Shown: positions 17,308 to 26,300 of the stretch, in pieces
How the letters are laid out: each line of letters opens with the position of its first letter
Position numbering within the stretch: the stretch's first letter is position 1
Origin: Apibacter mensalis
GTDB taxonomy: Bacteria; Bacteroidota; Bacteroidia; Flavobacteriales; Weeksellaceae
Assembly (NCBI RefSeq): GCF_001418685.1
Contig: NZ_LIVM01000004.1
Location: forward strand, 158,467-192,664
Length of the DNA: 34,198 nt
Reading direction: 5' to 3'
Made by a program: the position numbers and the translations under genes
Notes under the pieces: model-generated
The model's database searches: none
What the model was told of the DNA's origin: nothing
What the model saw: only the letters and a program-made list of their open reading frames with translations

Positions 17308-17763
17308 GTGAAAAAACAATTTGAAATTTTAAAAAAATATCGTAAATCTTTAGTAGATGAGATTGATGATTTGAATATAGAACAATTACAAATGATTCCT
17401 AAAGGATTTAAAAATAATATTTTTTGGAATGTTGCCCATGTTTTAGTTTCCCAACAAATCCTTCATTATAAAATGTCAGGATTAAATCCACTTATAACCC
17501 ATGATTGGATTGAAAACTATCAAAAGGGTACCCTGCCCAGGTTCGTAATTACTGAAGATGAAATTAACTACTTAAAAGGCAAGCTTATTACCACGGCAGA
17601 TCGACTGGAAGAGGATTTTAATGAAAAAAAATTTGAATCTTACACAGAAATTGAAACGAAAATGGGTATTTTGATTTCTTCTATTGAAGATGCTATAAAT
17701 TTTAATATTAGTCATGAAGCATTACATTACGGAATAGTAATAAGTATGAAGAAAATGGTGTAA
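17308..17763 (+). CDS. DinB-family (DinB_2-like) protein
   Basis: This 151-residue, all-helical protein fits the DinB/YfiT four-helix-bundle superfamily. Two metal-binding His sites appear: one in FWNVAHVLVSQQ and one in SHEALHYGIVIS. These proteins bind a divalent metal; some are thiol transferases, most are of unknown role. The start is GTG at 17308, with no better ATG near it, and a consensus promoter sits just upstream. It converges on the pyrophosphatase gene, with a shared terminator between them. Confidence 0.85.
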   Translation: MKKQFEILKKYRKSLVDEIDDLNIEQLQMIPKGFKNNIFWNVAHVLVSQQILHYKMSGLNPLITHDWIENYQKGTLPRFVITEDEINYLKGKLITTADRLEEDFNEKKFESYTEIETKMGILISSIEDAINFNISHEALHYGIVISMKKMV

Positions 17764-17815
17764 AATTTTCATTAGTAATATTTTAACAAATAGCATCGGT
17801 TATAAATTTGAAATA

Positions 17816-17858
17816 AAAAGCCAAGTATATGCAGACGTCCTGCATGTGCTCGGCTTTT
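17816..17858. terminator. Bidirectional terminator between DinB-like and ppaC genes
   Basis: A 19-bp stem with one mismatch and two G-T pairs (left arm from AAAAGCC to GCAG, right arm from CTGC to GGCTTTT) encloses a 5-nt loop. The A4 and T4 ends make it work for both converging genes. Confidence 0.85.
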
Positions 17859-17881
17859 ATATACAAATGATTATATAGTTT

Positions 17882-18808
17882 TTAGGACAAAGCTTCGGTT
17901 ATTTGGGGAATGATTTGTTTTTTACGGGAAACTACTCCTTTAAGGAACGCTTCTCCATTATCTAGCTGTACTCCAAAAGCTTTTTCTGCAGTCTGAGAAG
18001 CATTTCCCTTTGCTAAAATTTTTGAATCACTATCCAACACATTGGTTACCACAAGTAAAAACAAGTCATATCCTTCTTGGTTAATTTGATTGGATATAGC
18101 AGTCTCTATACTATTTTTCTTAAGAAAAACGTCATCATAATCAATAGTATTTACTTGAGCAACACGTATTTTTTTTCCATTAACTTCAAATGATTTGGCA
18201 TCCAAAGAAATCAATTCTTCAGCAGATTTATTGGAAAGATTGGTTCCGGCTTTAAGAAGATCCAATCCGTATTTTTCAACTTCAATTCCTGCAATTTTTG
18301 CTAATTCATAAGCTGCATTTATATCATCTTGTGTGCAAGTAGGAGATTTAAATAACAAAGTATCGGAAATTATTCCGGATAACATAAGGCCTGCTATAGC
18401 AGGAGGAATTTCTATCGAATTTTCCTTATAAATTTTTAAAATAATCGTTTGGGTACATCCAACGGGTTCCGCGCGATAATATAAAGGAAAAGAAGTATGA
18501 AAATTAGCAATACGATGGTGGTCTATCACAGCTAAAATAGTCAATTCCTCAATATCTGAAACGGATTGTTGAAATTCATTATGATCTACCAATATAATTT
18601 CATTCGTTTCATCCGAAGCACTGGATATGACTCTAGGGGCATGTATTTTAAAATAATCCAGAGCAAATTGAGTTTCCTCATTGGGTGTGCCTAAAGCAAC
18701 TGCCTCCGTATTTTTACCTAAGGTATTTTGCAAATAAGAAAAGGAAATGGCAGAAGTAATGGTATCCGTATCAGGATTTTGGTGCCCTGTAATTAAAATT
18801 TTATTCAT
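17882..18808 (-). CDS. ppaC: Manganese-dependent inorganic pyrophosphatase
   Basis: This family II (DHH) pyrophosphatase splits PPi to two phosphates and pulls biosynthetic reactions forward in the cytoplasm. The 308-residue length is normal. The Mn ligands appear in GHQNPDTDT (H9, D13, D15), VDHNE (D75) and VIDHH (D96, H97). SGIISDTLLF is also conserved, and the substrate-binding VSRKKQ lies in the C-terminal DHHA2 domain. No CBS or DRTGG regulatory insert is present. A consensus promoter is found at 18885-18915. Confidence 0.95.
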   Translation of the reverse strand: MNKILITGHQNPDTDTITSAISFSYLQNTLGKNTEAVALGTPNEETQFALDYFKIHAPRVISSASDETNEIILVDHNEFQQSVSDIEELTILAVIDHHRIANFHTSFPLYYRAEPVGCTQTIILKIYKENSIEIPPAIAGLMLSGIISDTLLFKSPTCTQDDINAAYELAKIAGIEVEKYGLDLLKAGTNLSNKSAEELISLDAKSFEVNGKKIRVAQVNTIDYDDVFLKKNSIETAISNQINQEGYDLFLLVVTNVLDSDSKILAKGNASQTAEKAFGVQLDNGEAFLKGVVSRKKQIIPQITEALS

Positions 18809-18884
18809 GATAGCTAAAAATTTGATAGTTTTTTAATCATGCATGTAAACACGATATCGTTTTCTATATAGTTTAATATAGAAG

Positions 18885-18915
18885 CAAATATACATTTTAA
18901 AACCTTTTTTACAAA
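18885..18915 (-). promoter_or_regulatory. Promoter of ppaC
   Basis: On the minus strand: TTTG (18915-18912), exactly 19 nt, then TATATTTG (18892-18885), a full Bacteroidota consensus. The transcript would start near 18879, giving a leader of about 70 nt that contains the perfect palindrome ACGATATCGT at 18851-18860. Confidence 0.75.
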
Positions 18916-18970
18916 GAAAGGCTCATTCTAATTACTGAAATACACATTTTTAATTTACGTAAAACTTTCC

Positions 18971-18978
18971 TATTTTTG
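18971..18978 (+). promoter_or_regulatory. -7 box of the ffh promoter
   Basis: TATTTTTG matches TAnnTTTG and lies 30 nt before the ffh ATG. The -33 element is weak (TTTT at the right distance instead of TTTG). Confidence 0.5.
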
Positions 18979-19008
18979 CAATTACTATAAATAGTATAAT
19001 TACCGGAT

Positions 19009-20355
19009 ATGTTTCAGAATTTACAAGATAAATTAGATAAAGCCTTACATAACATCAGCGGGAGAGGAAAGATTACGGAAATTAATGTTGCAGAAACCGT
19101 AAAAGAGATCAGAAGAGCTTTAGTAGATGCTGACGTTAGCTATAAAGTGGCTAAAGATTTGACTAAAAAGATTCAAGAGAAAGCCTTGGGTCAGAACGTG
19201 CTTACCTCAGTTACGCCGGGTCAGTTAATGGTTAAGATCGTACATGATGAATTGGCAGATCTGATGGGAGGGGATAATGTAGGCGTAAATTTATCCGGAA
19301 ATCCCTCAATTGTATTAATTGCTGGATTACAAGGATCCGGTAAAACCACTTTTTCGGGTAAATTAGCTAATTATCTTAAAACTAAAAAACAAAAAAAAGT
19401 TCTGTTAGTTGCCTGTGATGTATATCGTCCGGCTGCGATCGATCAGTTAAAAGTGTTAGGAGATCAGATAGGAGTGGAAGTATACACTGAATTTGAAAAT
19501 AAAAATCCTGTTGAGATTTCCAGCCATGCCATAGAATATGCTAAGCAAAATAAGTTTAATGTAGTTATAATCGATACGGCAGGGCGTTTAGCGATTGATG
19601 AAAATATGATGAATGAAATAAGAAACATCCATCAAAAGGTTATACCAAATGAAACTCTGTTTGTAGTTGATTCCATGACCGGACAAGATGCGGTAAATAC
19701 AGCTAAGGCTTTTAATGATGTGTTGAATTATGATGGAGTTGTATTGACAAAACTCGATGGAGATACTCGTGGAGGAGCTGCTCTAACAATACGAACAGTC
19801 GTTGAAAAACCCATCAAATTTATTTCTACCGGTGAAAAAATGGAAGCTCTCGACGTTTTCTATCCCTCACGAATGGCAGATCGTATCTTAGGTATGGGGG
19901 ATGTAGTATCATTGGTAGAAAGAGCTCAGGAGCAATTTGATGAAGAAGAAGCGCGAAAGCTTCAGAAAAAAATAGCAAAAAATCAATTTGGATTCGATGA
20001 TTTCCTTAATCAAATAAAGCAGATTAAAAGAATGGGAAATATGAAAGATTTGCTTGGAATGATTCCGGGTGCCGGAAAAGCATTAAAAGATATAAATATA
20101 GACGATGATGCTTTCAAGCACATTGAAGCATTAATTTATTCCATGACTCCTGAAGAAAGAAGAAACCCGGCTATCATAACTACATCCAGAAAGAACAGAA
20201 TAGCTAAGGGAAGCGGTCGAACCATACAAGATATTAATCAGCTATTGAAGCAATTTGAACAGATGAGTAAAATGATGAAGATGATGCAAACTCCTCAAGG
20301 GAGAATGATGATGCAGGCAATGGCAAAACAAATGTCGGGAGGAAAACCTTTTTAA
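19009..20355 (+). CDS. ffh: Signal recognition particle GTPase Ffh
   Basis: Ffh binds the 4.5S RNA and N-terminal signal sequences and delivers ribosomes to FtsY at the inner membrane. The 448-residue protein has the N domain (1-95), the GTPase G domain and the Met-rich M domain. GTPase motifs are GLQGSGKTT (106-114), DTAGR (189-193) and TKLDGDTRGG (247-256). The M domain ends in a Met-rich stretch (QMSKMMKMMQTP onward). The length is normal. It has its own putative promoter, and a weak AT stem follows at 20374-20394. The gap 20356-20616 holds no gene I recognise. Confidence 0.97.
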   Translation: MFQNLQDKLDKALHNISGRGKITEINVAETVKEIRRALVDADVSYKVAKDLTKKIQEKALGQNVLTSVTPGQLMVKIVHDELADLMGGDNVGVNLSGNPSIVLIAGLQGSGKTTFSGKLANYLKTKKQKKVLLVACDVYRPAAIDQLKVLGDQIGVEVYTEFENKNPVEISSHAIEYAKQNKFNVVIIDTAGRLAIDENMMNEIRNIHQKVIPNETLFVVDSMTGQDAVNTAKAFNDVLNYDGVVLTKLDGDTRGGAALTIRTVVEKPIKFISTGEKMEALDVFYPSRMADRILGMGDVVSLVERAQEQFDEEEARKLQKKIAKNQFGFDDFLNQIKQIKRMGNMKDLLGMIPGAGKALKDINIDDDAFKHIEALIYSMTPEERRNPAIITTSRKNRIAKGSGRTIQDINQLLKQFEQMSKMMKMMQTPQGRMMMQAMAKQMSGGKPF

Positions 20356-20373
20356 TTTGATTTGATAAAATAT

Positions 20374-20394
20374 AAATAGATATCCAATCTATTT
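20374..20394 (+). terminator. Weak putative terminator after ffh
   Basis: AAATAGAT and ATCTATTT form an 8-bp, nearly all-AT stem with a 5-nt loop, 19 nt past the ffh stop. There is no clean T run after it, so this is a weak call. Confidence 0.3.
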
Positions 20395-20616
20395 AGGATT
20401 TGTTATTGAAAATTAAGATCATGGAATGACTATCTTGTTCCTTATTGAATTTTCAACTTAAATTTTAAGAAGGTCGGTAATATATTTTCATACCCAGTTA
20501 ATGTTGAAGGATCTTTGCTATTGGCGTTCAATTATATACATGTTTTTTATTCATTAAATTAGTTTAAATAAAAGCTAATAAAGTGGCAAGTATTCATTTG
20601 AAATAAATTAAGAAGA

Positions 20617-21228
20617 TTATCGACTAATATAAATCAATAGTTCTCCCTTATCATAGCAAACACTCACCTCATTATGGGTAGCTACATTACGTGTACCTAA
20701 TCTTTGTGGAAAAATAAGTTTTTCATTAGATAATGGATATTGTAAACCTTTCGTACGAATGTTTTTAGCCTCAAAAAAAGGAATCAAAGAAACGATTTTA
20801 CCTTTAACATCTTTAATTTTAGTTATTTTATCTGAAAAAAAGAATTTTGAGTAATCATCATAGAATGTAATGAGAAGCTTATTTTTAAAGAAAAGAGCTG
20901 TAGATAAGTTACCGATAAAATGATCACTTTCCCTTCCGCTTCCTCCGTATACATCTACTTTCTTTATACCTTTTTCCAGTAAAAGTTCCAATGCCTTGTG
21001 AAAATCCGTTTTATTTTGATCCGGTGTTTCAATAATTGGGATTGATGAGGGGATAGTTGATAAAGGTACACTATCCAAATCTCCTGAAATATAATCAACA
21101 GTAAAAGGTGATTTTTTTACATATCTGCTGTATGCTCCATCAGTACAGGTGATTATTGAATACGATTTAATATTTTTCGGAAGTATATTGGGTTTCTTTC
21201 CGTTTAAAAAAAGTAGTGCTTTATTCAT
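20617..21228 (-). CDS. thiN: Thiamine pyrophosphokinase
   Basis: TPK converts thiamine directly to thiamine diphosphate, the cofactor needed by MenD and other enzymes. The 203-residue length is typical. Motifs are CTDGAYSRY, SGDLDSV, PDQNKTDFHKALELL and YGGSGRESDHFIGN, which together form the ATP and thiamine site. The C-terminal domain is beta-rich. It overlaps the cobalamin adenosyltransferase gene by 8 nt, so both are in one unit. Confidence 0.93.
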   Translation of the reverse strand: MNKALLFLNGKKPNILPKNIKSYSIITCTDGAYSRYVKKSPFTVDYISGDLDSVPLSTIPSSIPIIETPDQNKTDFHKALELLLEKGIKKVDVYGGSGRESDHFIGNLSTALFFKNKLLITFYDDYSKFFFSDKITKIKDVKGKIVSLIPFFEAKNIRTKGLQYPLSNEKLIFPQRLGTRNVATHNEVSVCYDKGELLIYISR

Positions 21229-21787
21229 TTGGACTCCAAAGTTCTTCAGGTTCGTTTGCTAAATATCCAAAATATCTTGCAAGAACAAATAAATAATCAG
21301 ATAAACGATTTAAATATTTCTGTAAAATAGGTCGTATATCTTCAATCTCGCATAACGAAACTATACTTCTTTCCGCCCTTCGGCATATTGTTCGTGCTAT
21401 ATGCGAAGTAGAAGTAATTACGTTTCCTGTCGGTATAATAAAATTTTTTTGAGGAGGAAGCTTTTCACTCATTTCGTCCATCCATTTTTCAAATAAAACT
21501 ATTTTTTGGTCGGAAATTAAACAAGAAAATTTCATTTTTCCCTTAGAAAAAAACATCTGATCGGAAGGAGAGGCTAATTCAGCACCTAAATTAAACAAAG
21601 AATTTTGTATCCTTTGCAATTGGTCATCAATTTCTTTATAAGAATTATGGCTTCTGATCAATCCAATATATGAATTTAGCTCATCTACTTCTCCATAGGT
21701 TTGCACACGAATATTGTTTTTAGATACACGCTTTCCGCCATATAAACTTGTAGTTCCGTCATCTCCGGTTTTCGTATATATTTTCAT
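21221..21787 (-). CDS. Cob(I)yrinic acid a,c-diamide adenosyltransferase (PduO type)
   Basis: This 188-residue enzyme transfers the adenosyl group of ATP to cob(I)alamin, giving coenzyme B12. The N-terminal ATP-binding segment KIYTKTGDDGTTSLYGGKR, then YGEVDELNSYIG, and the C-terminal RTICRRAERSIVSL with LNRLSDYLFVLARY are the PduO-type signature. It is a trimeric cytosolic enzyme in studied relatives. Its presence implies use of B12, either salvaged or made, though no other cobalamin gene is here. It overlaps thiN by 8 nt. Confidence 0.94.
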   Translation of the reverse strand: MKIYTKTGDDGTTSLYGGKRVSKNNIRVQTYGEVDELNSYIGLIRSHNSYKEIDDQLQRIQNSLFNLGAELASPSDQMFFSKGKMKFSCLISDQKIVLFEKWMDEMSEKLPPQKNFIIPTGNVITSTSHIARTICRRAERSIVSLCEIEDIRPILQKYLNRLSDYLFVLARYFGYLANEPEELWSPNE

Positions 21788-21889
21788 AAAAATGTCATTT
21801 TTATTGATTTTATGTAAAAAGTTTATAAATAAATTTTTTCACAATTATCATTTTTTACTTTAGATTAAATAAAATAGAAATAAAATATA

Positions 21890-22672
21890 TTAGGAATTTT
21901 TACCCAATAATTTCTTTATTTTATTCTTTATTACCTTCCTTTCAATAAATTTATTATTTTTTATATGCAATTGTTTCCTAATTAAATTAAAATCTTCATT
22001 ACTATATTTAGCATATTCTTTTGCAATTATGGGAATCATTTCATCAGTTAATGATAGCCTGATAAAATTTTGAAGCCTTTGATCTAAAGATAGGGATTGA
22101 AAAGTCATTCTATTCAAGTCAACTAAAGAAAAAGAATAAGTTTTTTTCTCATTATTTTTTTTTATTAGAACATTTCCGGGAGAAAGGTCTTGAAATAAGA
22201 TATTATTTTCGTGAACATTAAAAATGAATTGAACAAATTCTTTTAAAATAAATTCCCAATCAGCAAACATGTTTCTTTTTTCAATAAGTTCCCTAAAGGT
22301 AAAATCATACTCAAAATAGTTAGAAAAATAAAAAGAGCTGTCAATTCTAAATTTATTTATTTCTTCAAAAAAAGCAATCGGTTTAGGAGTATTAATATCC
22401 TTTGAAGTTAAAATTTCAGCATGAAAATAGGATCGTGAGGCTTTAGATTTTCTAAAATTAGCATAGACGAGTTGATTAATAAGATGGGGTTTTTTAAAAG
22501 ATTTAACCGCTAAGGTTCCCAGTACAGAATGTTCTATTTTACGTAAAACATTTCTTTCTTGAAATATAATTTCACCGAGAGAATCGAAGTTTTCAATTAT
22601 TTCATAAAAAAGGCTACTATCGTTACGATATTTTTTAGATATATAAGAATTCCATTTCATTTTTTGTTTCAT
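21890..22672 (-). CDS. WaaP/Kdo-kinase-like lipopolysaccharide kinase
   Basis: This 260-residue protein has a divergent protein-kinase fold. Lys57 in LAVKSF suits the ATP lysine. The catalytic loop is NILFQDLSPGNVLI with D162 and N167, and the metal-binding VDLNRM (D185) takes the place of DFG. This matches the WaaP/Kdo kinase group that phosphorylates LPS inner-core sugars at the cytoplasmic face of the inner membrane. The target is inferred from the fold. Its ATG overlaps the stop of the TrmH-like gene by 4 nt. The C-terminus is unusually Lys-rich. Confidence 0.82.
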   Translation of the reverse strand: MKQKMKWNSYISKKYRNDSSLFYEIIENFDSLGEIIFQERNVLRKIEHSVLGTLAVKSFKKPHLINQLVYANFRKSKASRSYFHAEILTSKDINTPKPIAFFEEINKFRIDSSFYFSNYFEYDFTFRELIEKRNMFADWEFILKEFVQFIFNVHENNILFQDLSPGNVLIKKNNEKKTYSFSLVDLNRMTFQSLSLDQRLQNFIRLSLTDEMIPIIAKEYAKYSNEDFNLIRKQLHIKNNKFIERKVIKNKIKKLLGKNS

Positions 22673-23406
22673 TTTAATTTTTCAATTCTCGAATAGAACT
22701 CACTTAAGATTATGCCGGTAGACATGGCAACATTTAGACTTTCTGCTTTTTGCTCTGAACCAAATCTGGGAATCGTAAGAATTTGGGTACATAAAGATTT
22801 TATTTCTTTCGAAACTCCATTTCCTTCATTACCCATAAGTATGTAAAAATTTTCAGGTAATTCGGTTGTATATAAATTTTCACCTTTCATATCAGTACCT
22901 AATACAGGTATTTTGGAATTTGCTAATACCCCATGTATATCTGTATAAACAATATTGACTCTGCTTAAAGATCCCATAGCAGATTGTACTGCCTTAGGAT
23001 TATAGGCATCAGTAGTTCCTTTACTGCAAATAATCTGTTTAATTCCATACCAGTCTGCAAGACGGATGATGGTTCCAAGATTTCCCGGGTCTTGTATTTC
23101 ATCCAATACTAATTGAATTCCTTTGAATGAATTAATATTGTTGGAGGGTATTTCCAATAAGGCTAAAGCATCATGGGGAGTAGTTAAAAAACTAATTTTT
23201 TTTAAATCTTCGAAATTGATGATTTGATATTGGTTTTCATTTAAAAAAGGGATGGGAATAGTGCTGTAAATACTTTTTATGGAAAATTTCGAGAAGCTAA
23301 ATTCTTTGATGCTTTTTATGCCCTCAACAACAAATAAGTTATATTTTTGTCTATATTTTTTTTTTGAAAGAGACTGAATAAGTTTAATTTTACTTGCAGA
23401 CAACAT
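22669..23406 (-). CDS. TrmH/SpoU-family RNA 2'-O-methyltransferase
   Basis: This SPOUT enzyme methylates a ribose in rRNA or tRNA using AdoMet. The substrate-binding N-terminal domain (SKKKYRQKYNLFVVEGIKSI) precedes the knot domain. There the three SpoU motifs are seen: LDEIQDPGNLGTIIRLADW, ILMGNEGNGVSKEI and IPRFGSEQKAESLNVAMSTG. ATG at 23406 (MLSASKIKLI) is chosen over the TTG at 23427, because it fits family starts and avoids overlapping the divergent gene. This gives 245 residues. It resembles RlmB-type 23S methyltransferases, but the exact site cannot be told. Confidence 0.9.
   Translation of the reverse strand: MLSASKIKLIQSLSKKKYRQKYNLFVVEGIKSIKEFSFSKFSIKSIYSTIPIPFLNENQYQIINFEDLKKISFLTTPHDALALLEIPSNNINSFKGIQLVLDEIQDPGNLGTIIRLADWYGIKQIICSKGTTDAYNPKAVQSAMGSLSRVNIVYTDIHGVLANSKIPVLGTDMKGENLYTTELPENFYILMGNEGNGVSKEIKSLCTQILTIPRFGSEQKAESLNVAMSTGIILSEFYSRIEKLK
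23342..23349 (+). promoter_or_regulatory. Putative -7 box for the tamL-like gene, inside the trmH-like gene
   Basis: TATTTTTG matches TAnnTTTG and lies 61 nt before the TamL-like ATG. It sits within the coding sequence of the divergent methyltransferase, which leaves no other room for a promoter. The -33 element is not clear. Confidence 0.4.
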
Positions 23407-23410
23407 AGAA

Positions 23411-26245
23411 ATGAAATTAGGATACAATATTATAGTAAAGATATTGATTTTTGTTCAACTGTTTCTCATTTTTTCATGTAGAACTAACAAGGTGCCTAAA
23501 AATGGACATTTGTTTATAGACAATAAATATAAATATATTGATAAAAAGGGAAAACCATATTTGGATAATTACGGAAGCCCTTTTTTGAATAAAAAGGGAA
23601 AAGAAATCATTAATGAATATAAGAATCCATTTGAGGATGAATTGGAAAGTTATGTAAAACAAAAATCTAATAAAAAAATACTTTTCATAGTTCCATTAGG
23701 ATTGTGGTTATATGATTTTTCAAATCCTACCTTTGATTCAGTCTATGCAGAATATTATGCTGTAAATCAAAAACAAAGAAATCAAAAATTATTGGATTCT
23801 CTTTATGTAAAGTATAATTTGAAAAATTATATTGGCAAATCAAGATGGTTTGATCGATTTTATTATAATAATGGTGAGGCCCCTGTTTTAGTCGATAGCT
23901 TAGTGTCTAAAACTTCCTCAAAAAATATACAACAATATTTCAAAAATAGAGGTTGGCGAAAATCTATAGTAAATGATAGTATCATCACAACAGGAAAGAA
24001 AGCTCATGTTCTGTATTCAATAAAATTAGGGCGACCAATGCTTATGGACACTATAACGTATGACATTGCCGATGAAATAAAAGATGACTTATATTCACAT
24101 TATTTAAAAAGGATAAGACAAACTAAGAAAAAAAGGTCCCATTCACAGGAACTGTCAAAAAATGAATTTATATACAATATATTCAATAAGGGATCATATG
24201 TTAAAAAAGGGGATAGGTTAGATGCTTATGTGATTGATAATGAGATATCTCGTTTGGAGAATAGATTTAAGAATATGGGGTATTATCGTTTCAATGATCT
24301 TAAAGATGAAGTAATTTACTATGTAGATACAGCTAAAAACGTATATGATGTTTCCGTCAGATTATCTATCAAAAAAAAACAATTAAGTAGTGTTGCTAAT
24401 AGCTCTGATACCGTAAAGAAAGATACCCTAGTGAATAAGTTTAAAAGATTTAAATACAACAAAGTAAATGTAATACTCTTAGATAATGAGAATAGAGATA
24501 ATAGTAAAAATACTATAGATTCAAGTTTTTATGTTAGTACCAAAAAAATAGTCAAGTTAGTTGATGGTAAGAAAACAAAGGTTATGGCAAAAGATACCAT
24601 AGCCTTTATTGTAAACCATTTAGGTAATAAATATAAAAACAGAGTATTGGCAGATATGTTAGCCATTGAAAAAGGTCATTCATACAACTTAAATTCGGAA
24701 ACTCGCACCAGAAGAAACATATATAAAGTAAATAATTTTAACATTTTAGGATTTAATACAGTTCCGGAAAAAGATTCTGATTCAACCTTAATATCCAATA
24801 TTATTCTTTCACCCATGGATAAATATTCTTATGAATTAGGATTTGAAGCATTTAATTCAGGAGTAGTAAACTTTGGTGTAACTCCAAATCTTACATTTAC
24901 TGTAAAAAACCTTTTCGGAGGAGCAGAGAATTTAAGCGTAAGTTTTGGTGGTTCATTAGGAAATATTAAATCCAAAAAAAATAATAATAATAAAATATTT
25001 AATGCATCAGAACTTTCAGCACAGGCTAGCCTGTCCTTTCCCAAACTTATTTTGCCTTTCAATGCAAAAAGTTTCATACCTAAAGCTTGGGGCCCTTCAT
25101 CAGCAATTTCATTGGGATATAATGCGCAATATAATATAGGGCTTGATAAAAGAAACTATAATACAGGATTGCTCTACAATTTTAATCCGACCAGATCCAC
25201 CATACATCAAATTACACTTTGGAATTTACAGTATACCCAGTTTTTAAATCCTAATAATTATTTCAATATTTATACACAGGATAGTAAAGTAAGAAATAAT
25301 ATCTATGGATTATATTTCCAACAATATCCCTCAGCTAAGGAAGAATACGATAAAAACCATAATGATAATGATTTATTGTTTCAAATCCAGAATAATACAG
25401 ACTTTCAAGACTATTTAAGATCTACACATATCGATTTAGCCAATGATTACGACTTAATGGAATTTCGTCGTTATCGCTTTACGCAGAATGTATTAATCTC
25501 ATCATTTAAATATGATTTTACATACGATCAACGTTTAAGATATTTCCCGGGAAATCACCCTTTTTATTTAAAAGCGCAAGTAGAGTTGGCAGGTAATTTG
25601 TTGTCCGTATTCAATAAAACGCTCAAAGATTTTACTACTTCCAATAATAAAACTATAAAGCAAATATTTGGAGTTCCCTATTCACAATATGTTAAATTAG
25701 ATTTTGACCTAAGAAAATTCTGGATTTTTACCGGAAAAAAATCATTTAATGCAAGACTCTTTGCAGGAATAGGTATTCCTTATGGAAATTCTTTTAGTAT
25801 GCCTTTTGATCGAAGCTACTCTGTAGGGGGACCAAGTGATGTTCGTGCTTGGAAATCATTTGGTTTTGGTCCGGGATCATCAAAATTAGGTGGAAAAGAT
25901 GGCTATGAATTAATAGCGATAGATAATTTTAAATTATTAACACAGATCGAATATAGGTTTCCTTTTCTAAGTAATGGATTTGAAGGAGCCTTATTCGCGG
26001 ATGCAGGGAATGTTTGGGGAATTAATAATAATTCCCTTAATAAATTCGAATTTAATTCCTTTTATAAAGAGTTAGGAATTGGAGGAGGTTGGGGAATACG
26101 GTGGGATATAAGTAATTTTATCATTCGGTTTGATTTTGCATATAGATTTCATGACCCAAGAAGGGACGAAAATGATCGATGGTATTTTAAATATATTAAT
26201 TTGCTTAAGCCGCAAGTTAATTTTGCTATTGATTATCCTTTTTAA
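23411..26245 (+). CDS. TamL-like BamA/TamA-family outer-membrane lipoprotein
   Basis: This 944-residue protein has a lipoprotein signal ending LIFSC with Cys23, then POTRA-like repeats. Its barrel belongs to the surface antigen D15 family, including GGPSDVRAWKSFGFGPGS and YRFPFLSNGFEGALFADAGN, and ends in an aromatic residue (NFAIDYPF). The lipidated TamA-like form (TamL) is typical of Bacteroidota and, with TamB, helps build the outer membrane. An unusual two-copy 16-residue repeat sits right after the lipobox (residues 43-74; see findings). The start is ATG at 23411, only 4 nt from the divergent methyltransferase start. No tamB gene is in the window. Confidence 0.88.
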   Translation: MKLGYNIIVKILIFVQLFLIFSCRTNKVPKNGHLFIDNKYKYIDKKGKPYLDNYGSPFLNKKGKEIINEYKNPFEDELESYVKQKSNKKILFIVPLGLWLYDFSNPTFDSVYAEYYAVNQKQRNQKLLDSLYVKYNLKNYIGKSRWFDRFYYNNGEAPVLVDSLVSKTSSKNIQQYFKNRGWRKSIVNDSIITTGKKAHVLYSIKLGRPMLMDTITYDIADEIKDDLYSHYLKRIRQTKKKRSHSQELSKNEFIYNIFNKGSYVKKGDRLDAYVIDNEISRLENRFKNMGYYRFNDLKDEVIYYVDTAKNVYDVSVRLSIKKKQLSSVANSSDTVKKDTLVNKFKRFKYNKVNVILLDNENRDNSKNTIDSSFYVSTKKIVKLVDGKKTKVMAKDTIAFIVNHLGNKYKNRVLADMLAIEKGHSYNLNSETRTRRNIYKVNNFNILGFNTVPEKDSDSTLISNIILSPMDKYSYELGFEAFNSGVVNFGVTPNLTFTVKNLFGGAENLSVSFGGSLGNIKSKKNNNNKIFNASELSAQASLSFPKLILPFNAKSFIPKAWGPSSAISLGYNAQYNIGLDKRNYNTGLLYNFNPTRSTIHQITLWNLQYTQFLNPNNYFNIYTQDSKVRNNIYGLYFQQYPSAKEEYDKNHNDNDLLFQIQNNTDFQDYLRSTHIDLANDYDLMEFRRYRFTQNVLISSFKYDFTYDQRLRYFPGNHPFYLKAQVELAGNLLSVFNKTLKDFTTSNNKTIKQIFGVPYSQYVKLDFDLRKFWIFTGKKSFNARLFAGIGIPYGNSFSMPFDRSYSVGGPSDVRAWKSFGFGPGSSKLGGKDGYELIAIDNFKLLTQIEYRFPFLSNGFEGALFADAGNVWGINNNSLNKFEFNSFYKELGIGGGWGIRWDISNFIIRFDFAYRFHDPRRDENDRWYFKYINLLKPQVNFAIDYPF
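23537..23632 (+). repeat. Two-copy 16-codon tandem repeat in the TamL-like gene
   Basis: Residues 43-58 (IDKKGKPYLDNYGSPF) and 59-74 (LNKKGKEIINEYKNPF) line up without gaps, sharing the KKGK core, the Y in the middle and the PF end. The DNA copies differ at many bases, so the duplication is old. Confidence 0.75.
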
Positions 26246-26300
26246 ACCAATAATTTTTGTTTAGTAATAGGTTAATATATGAATTTATAAAATTCAGAAA

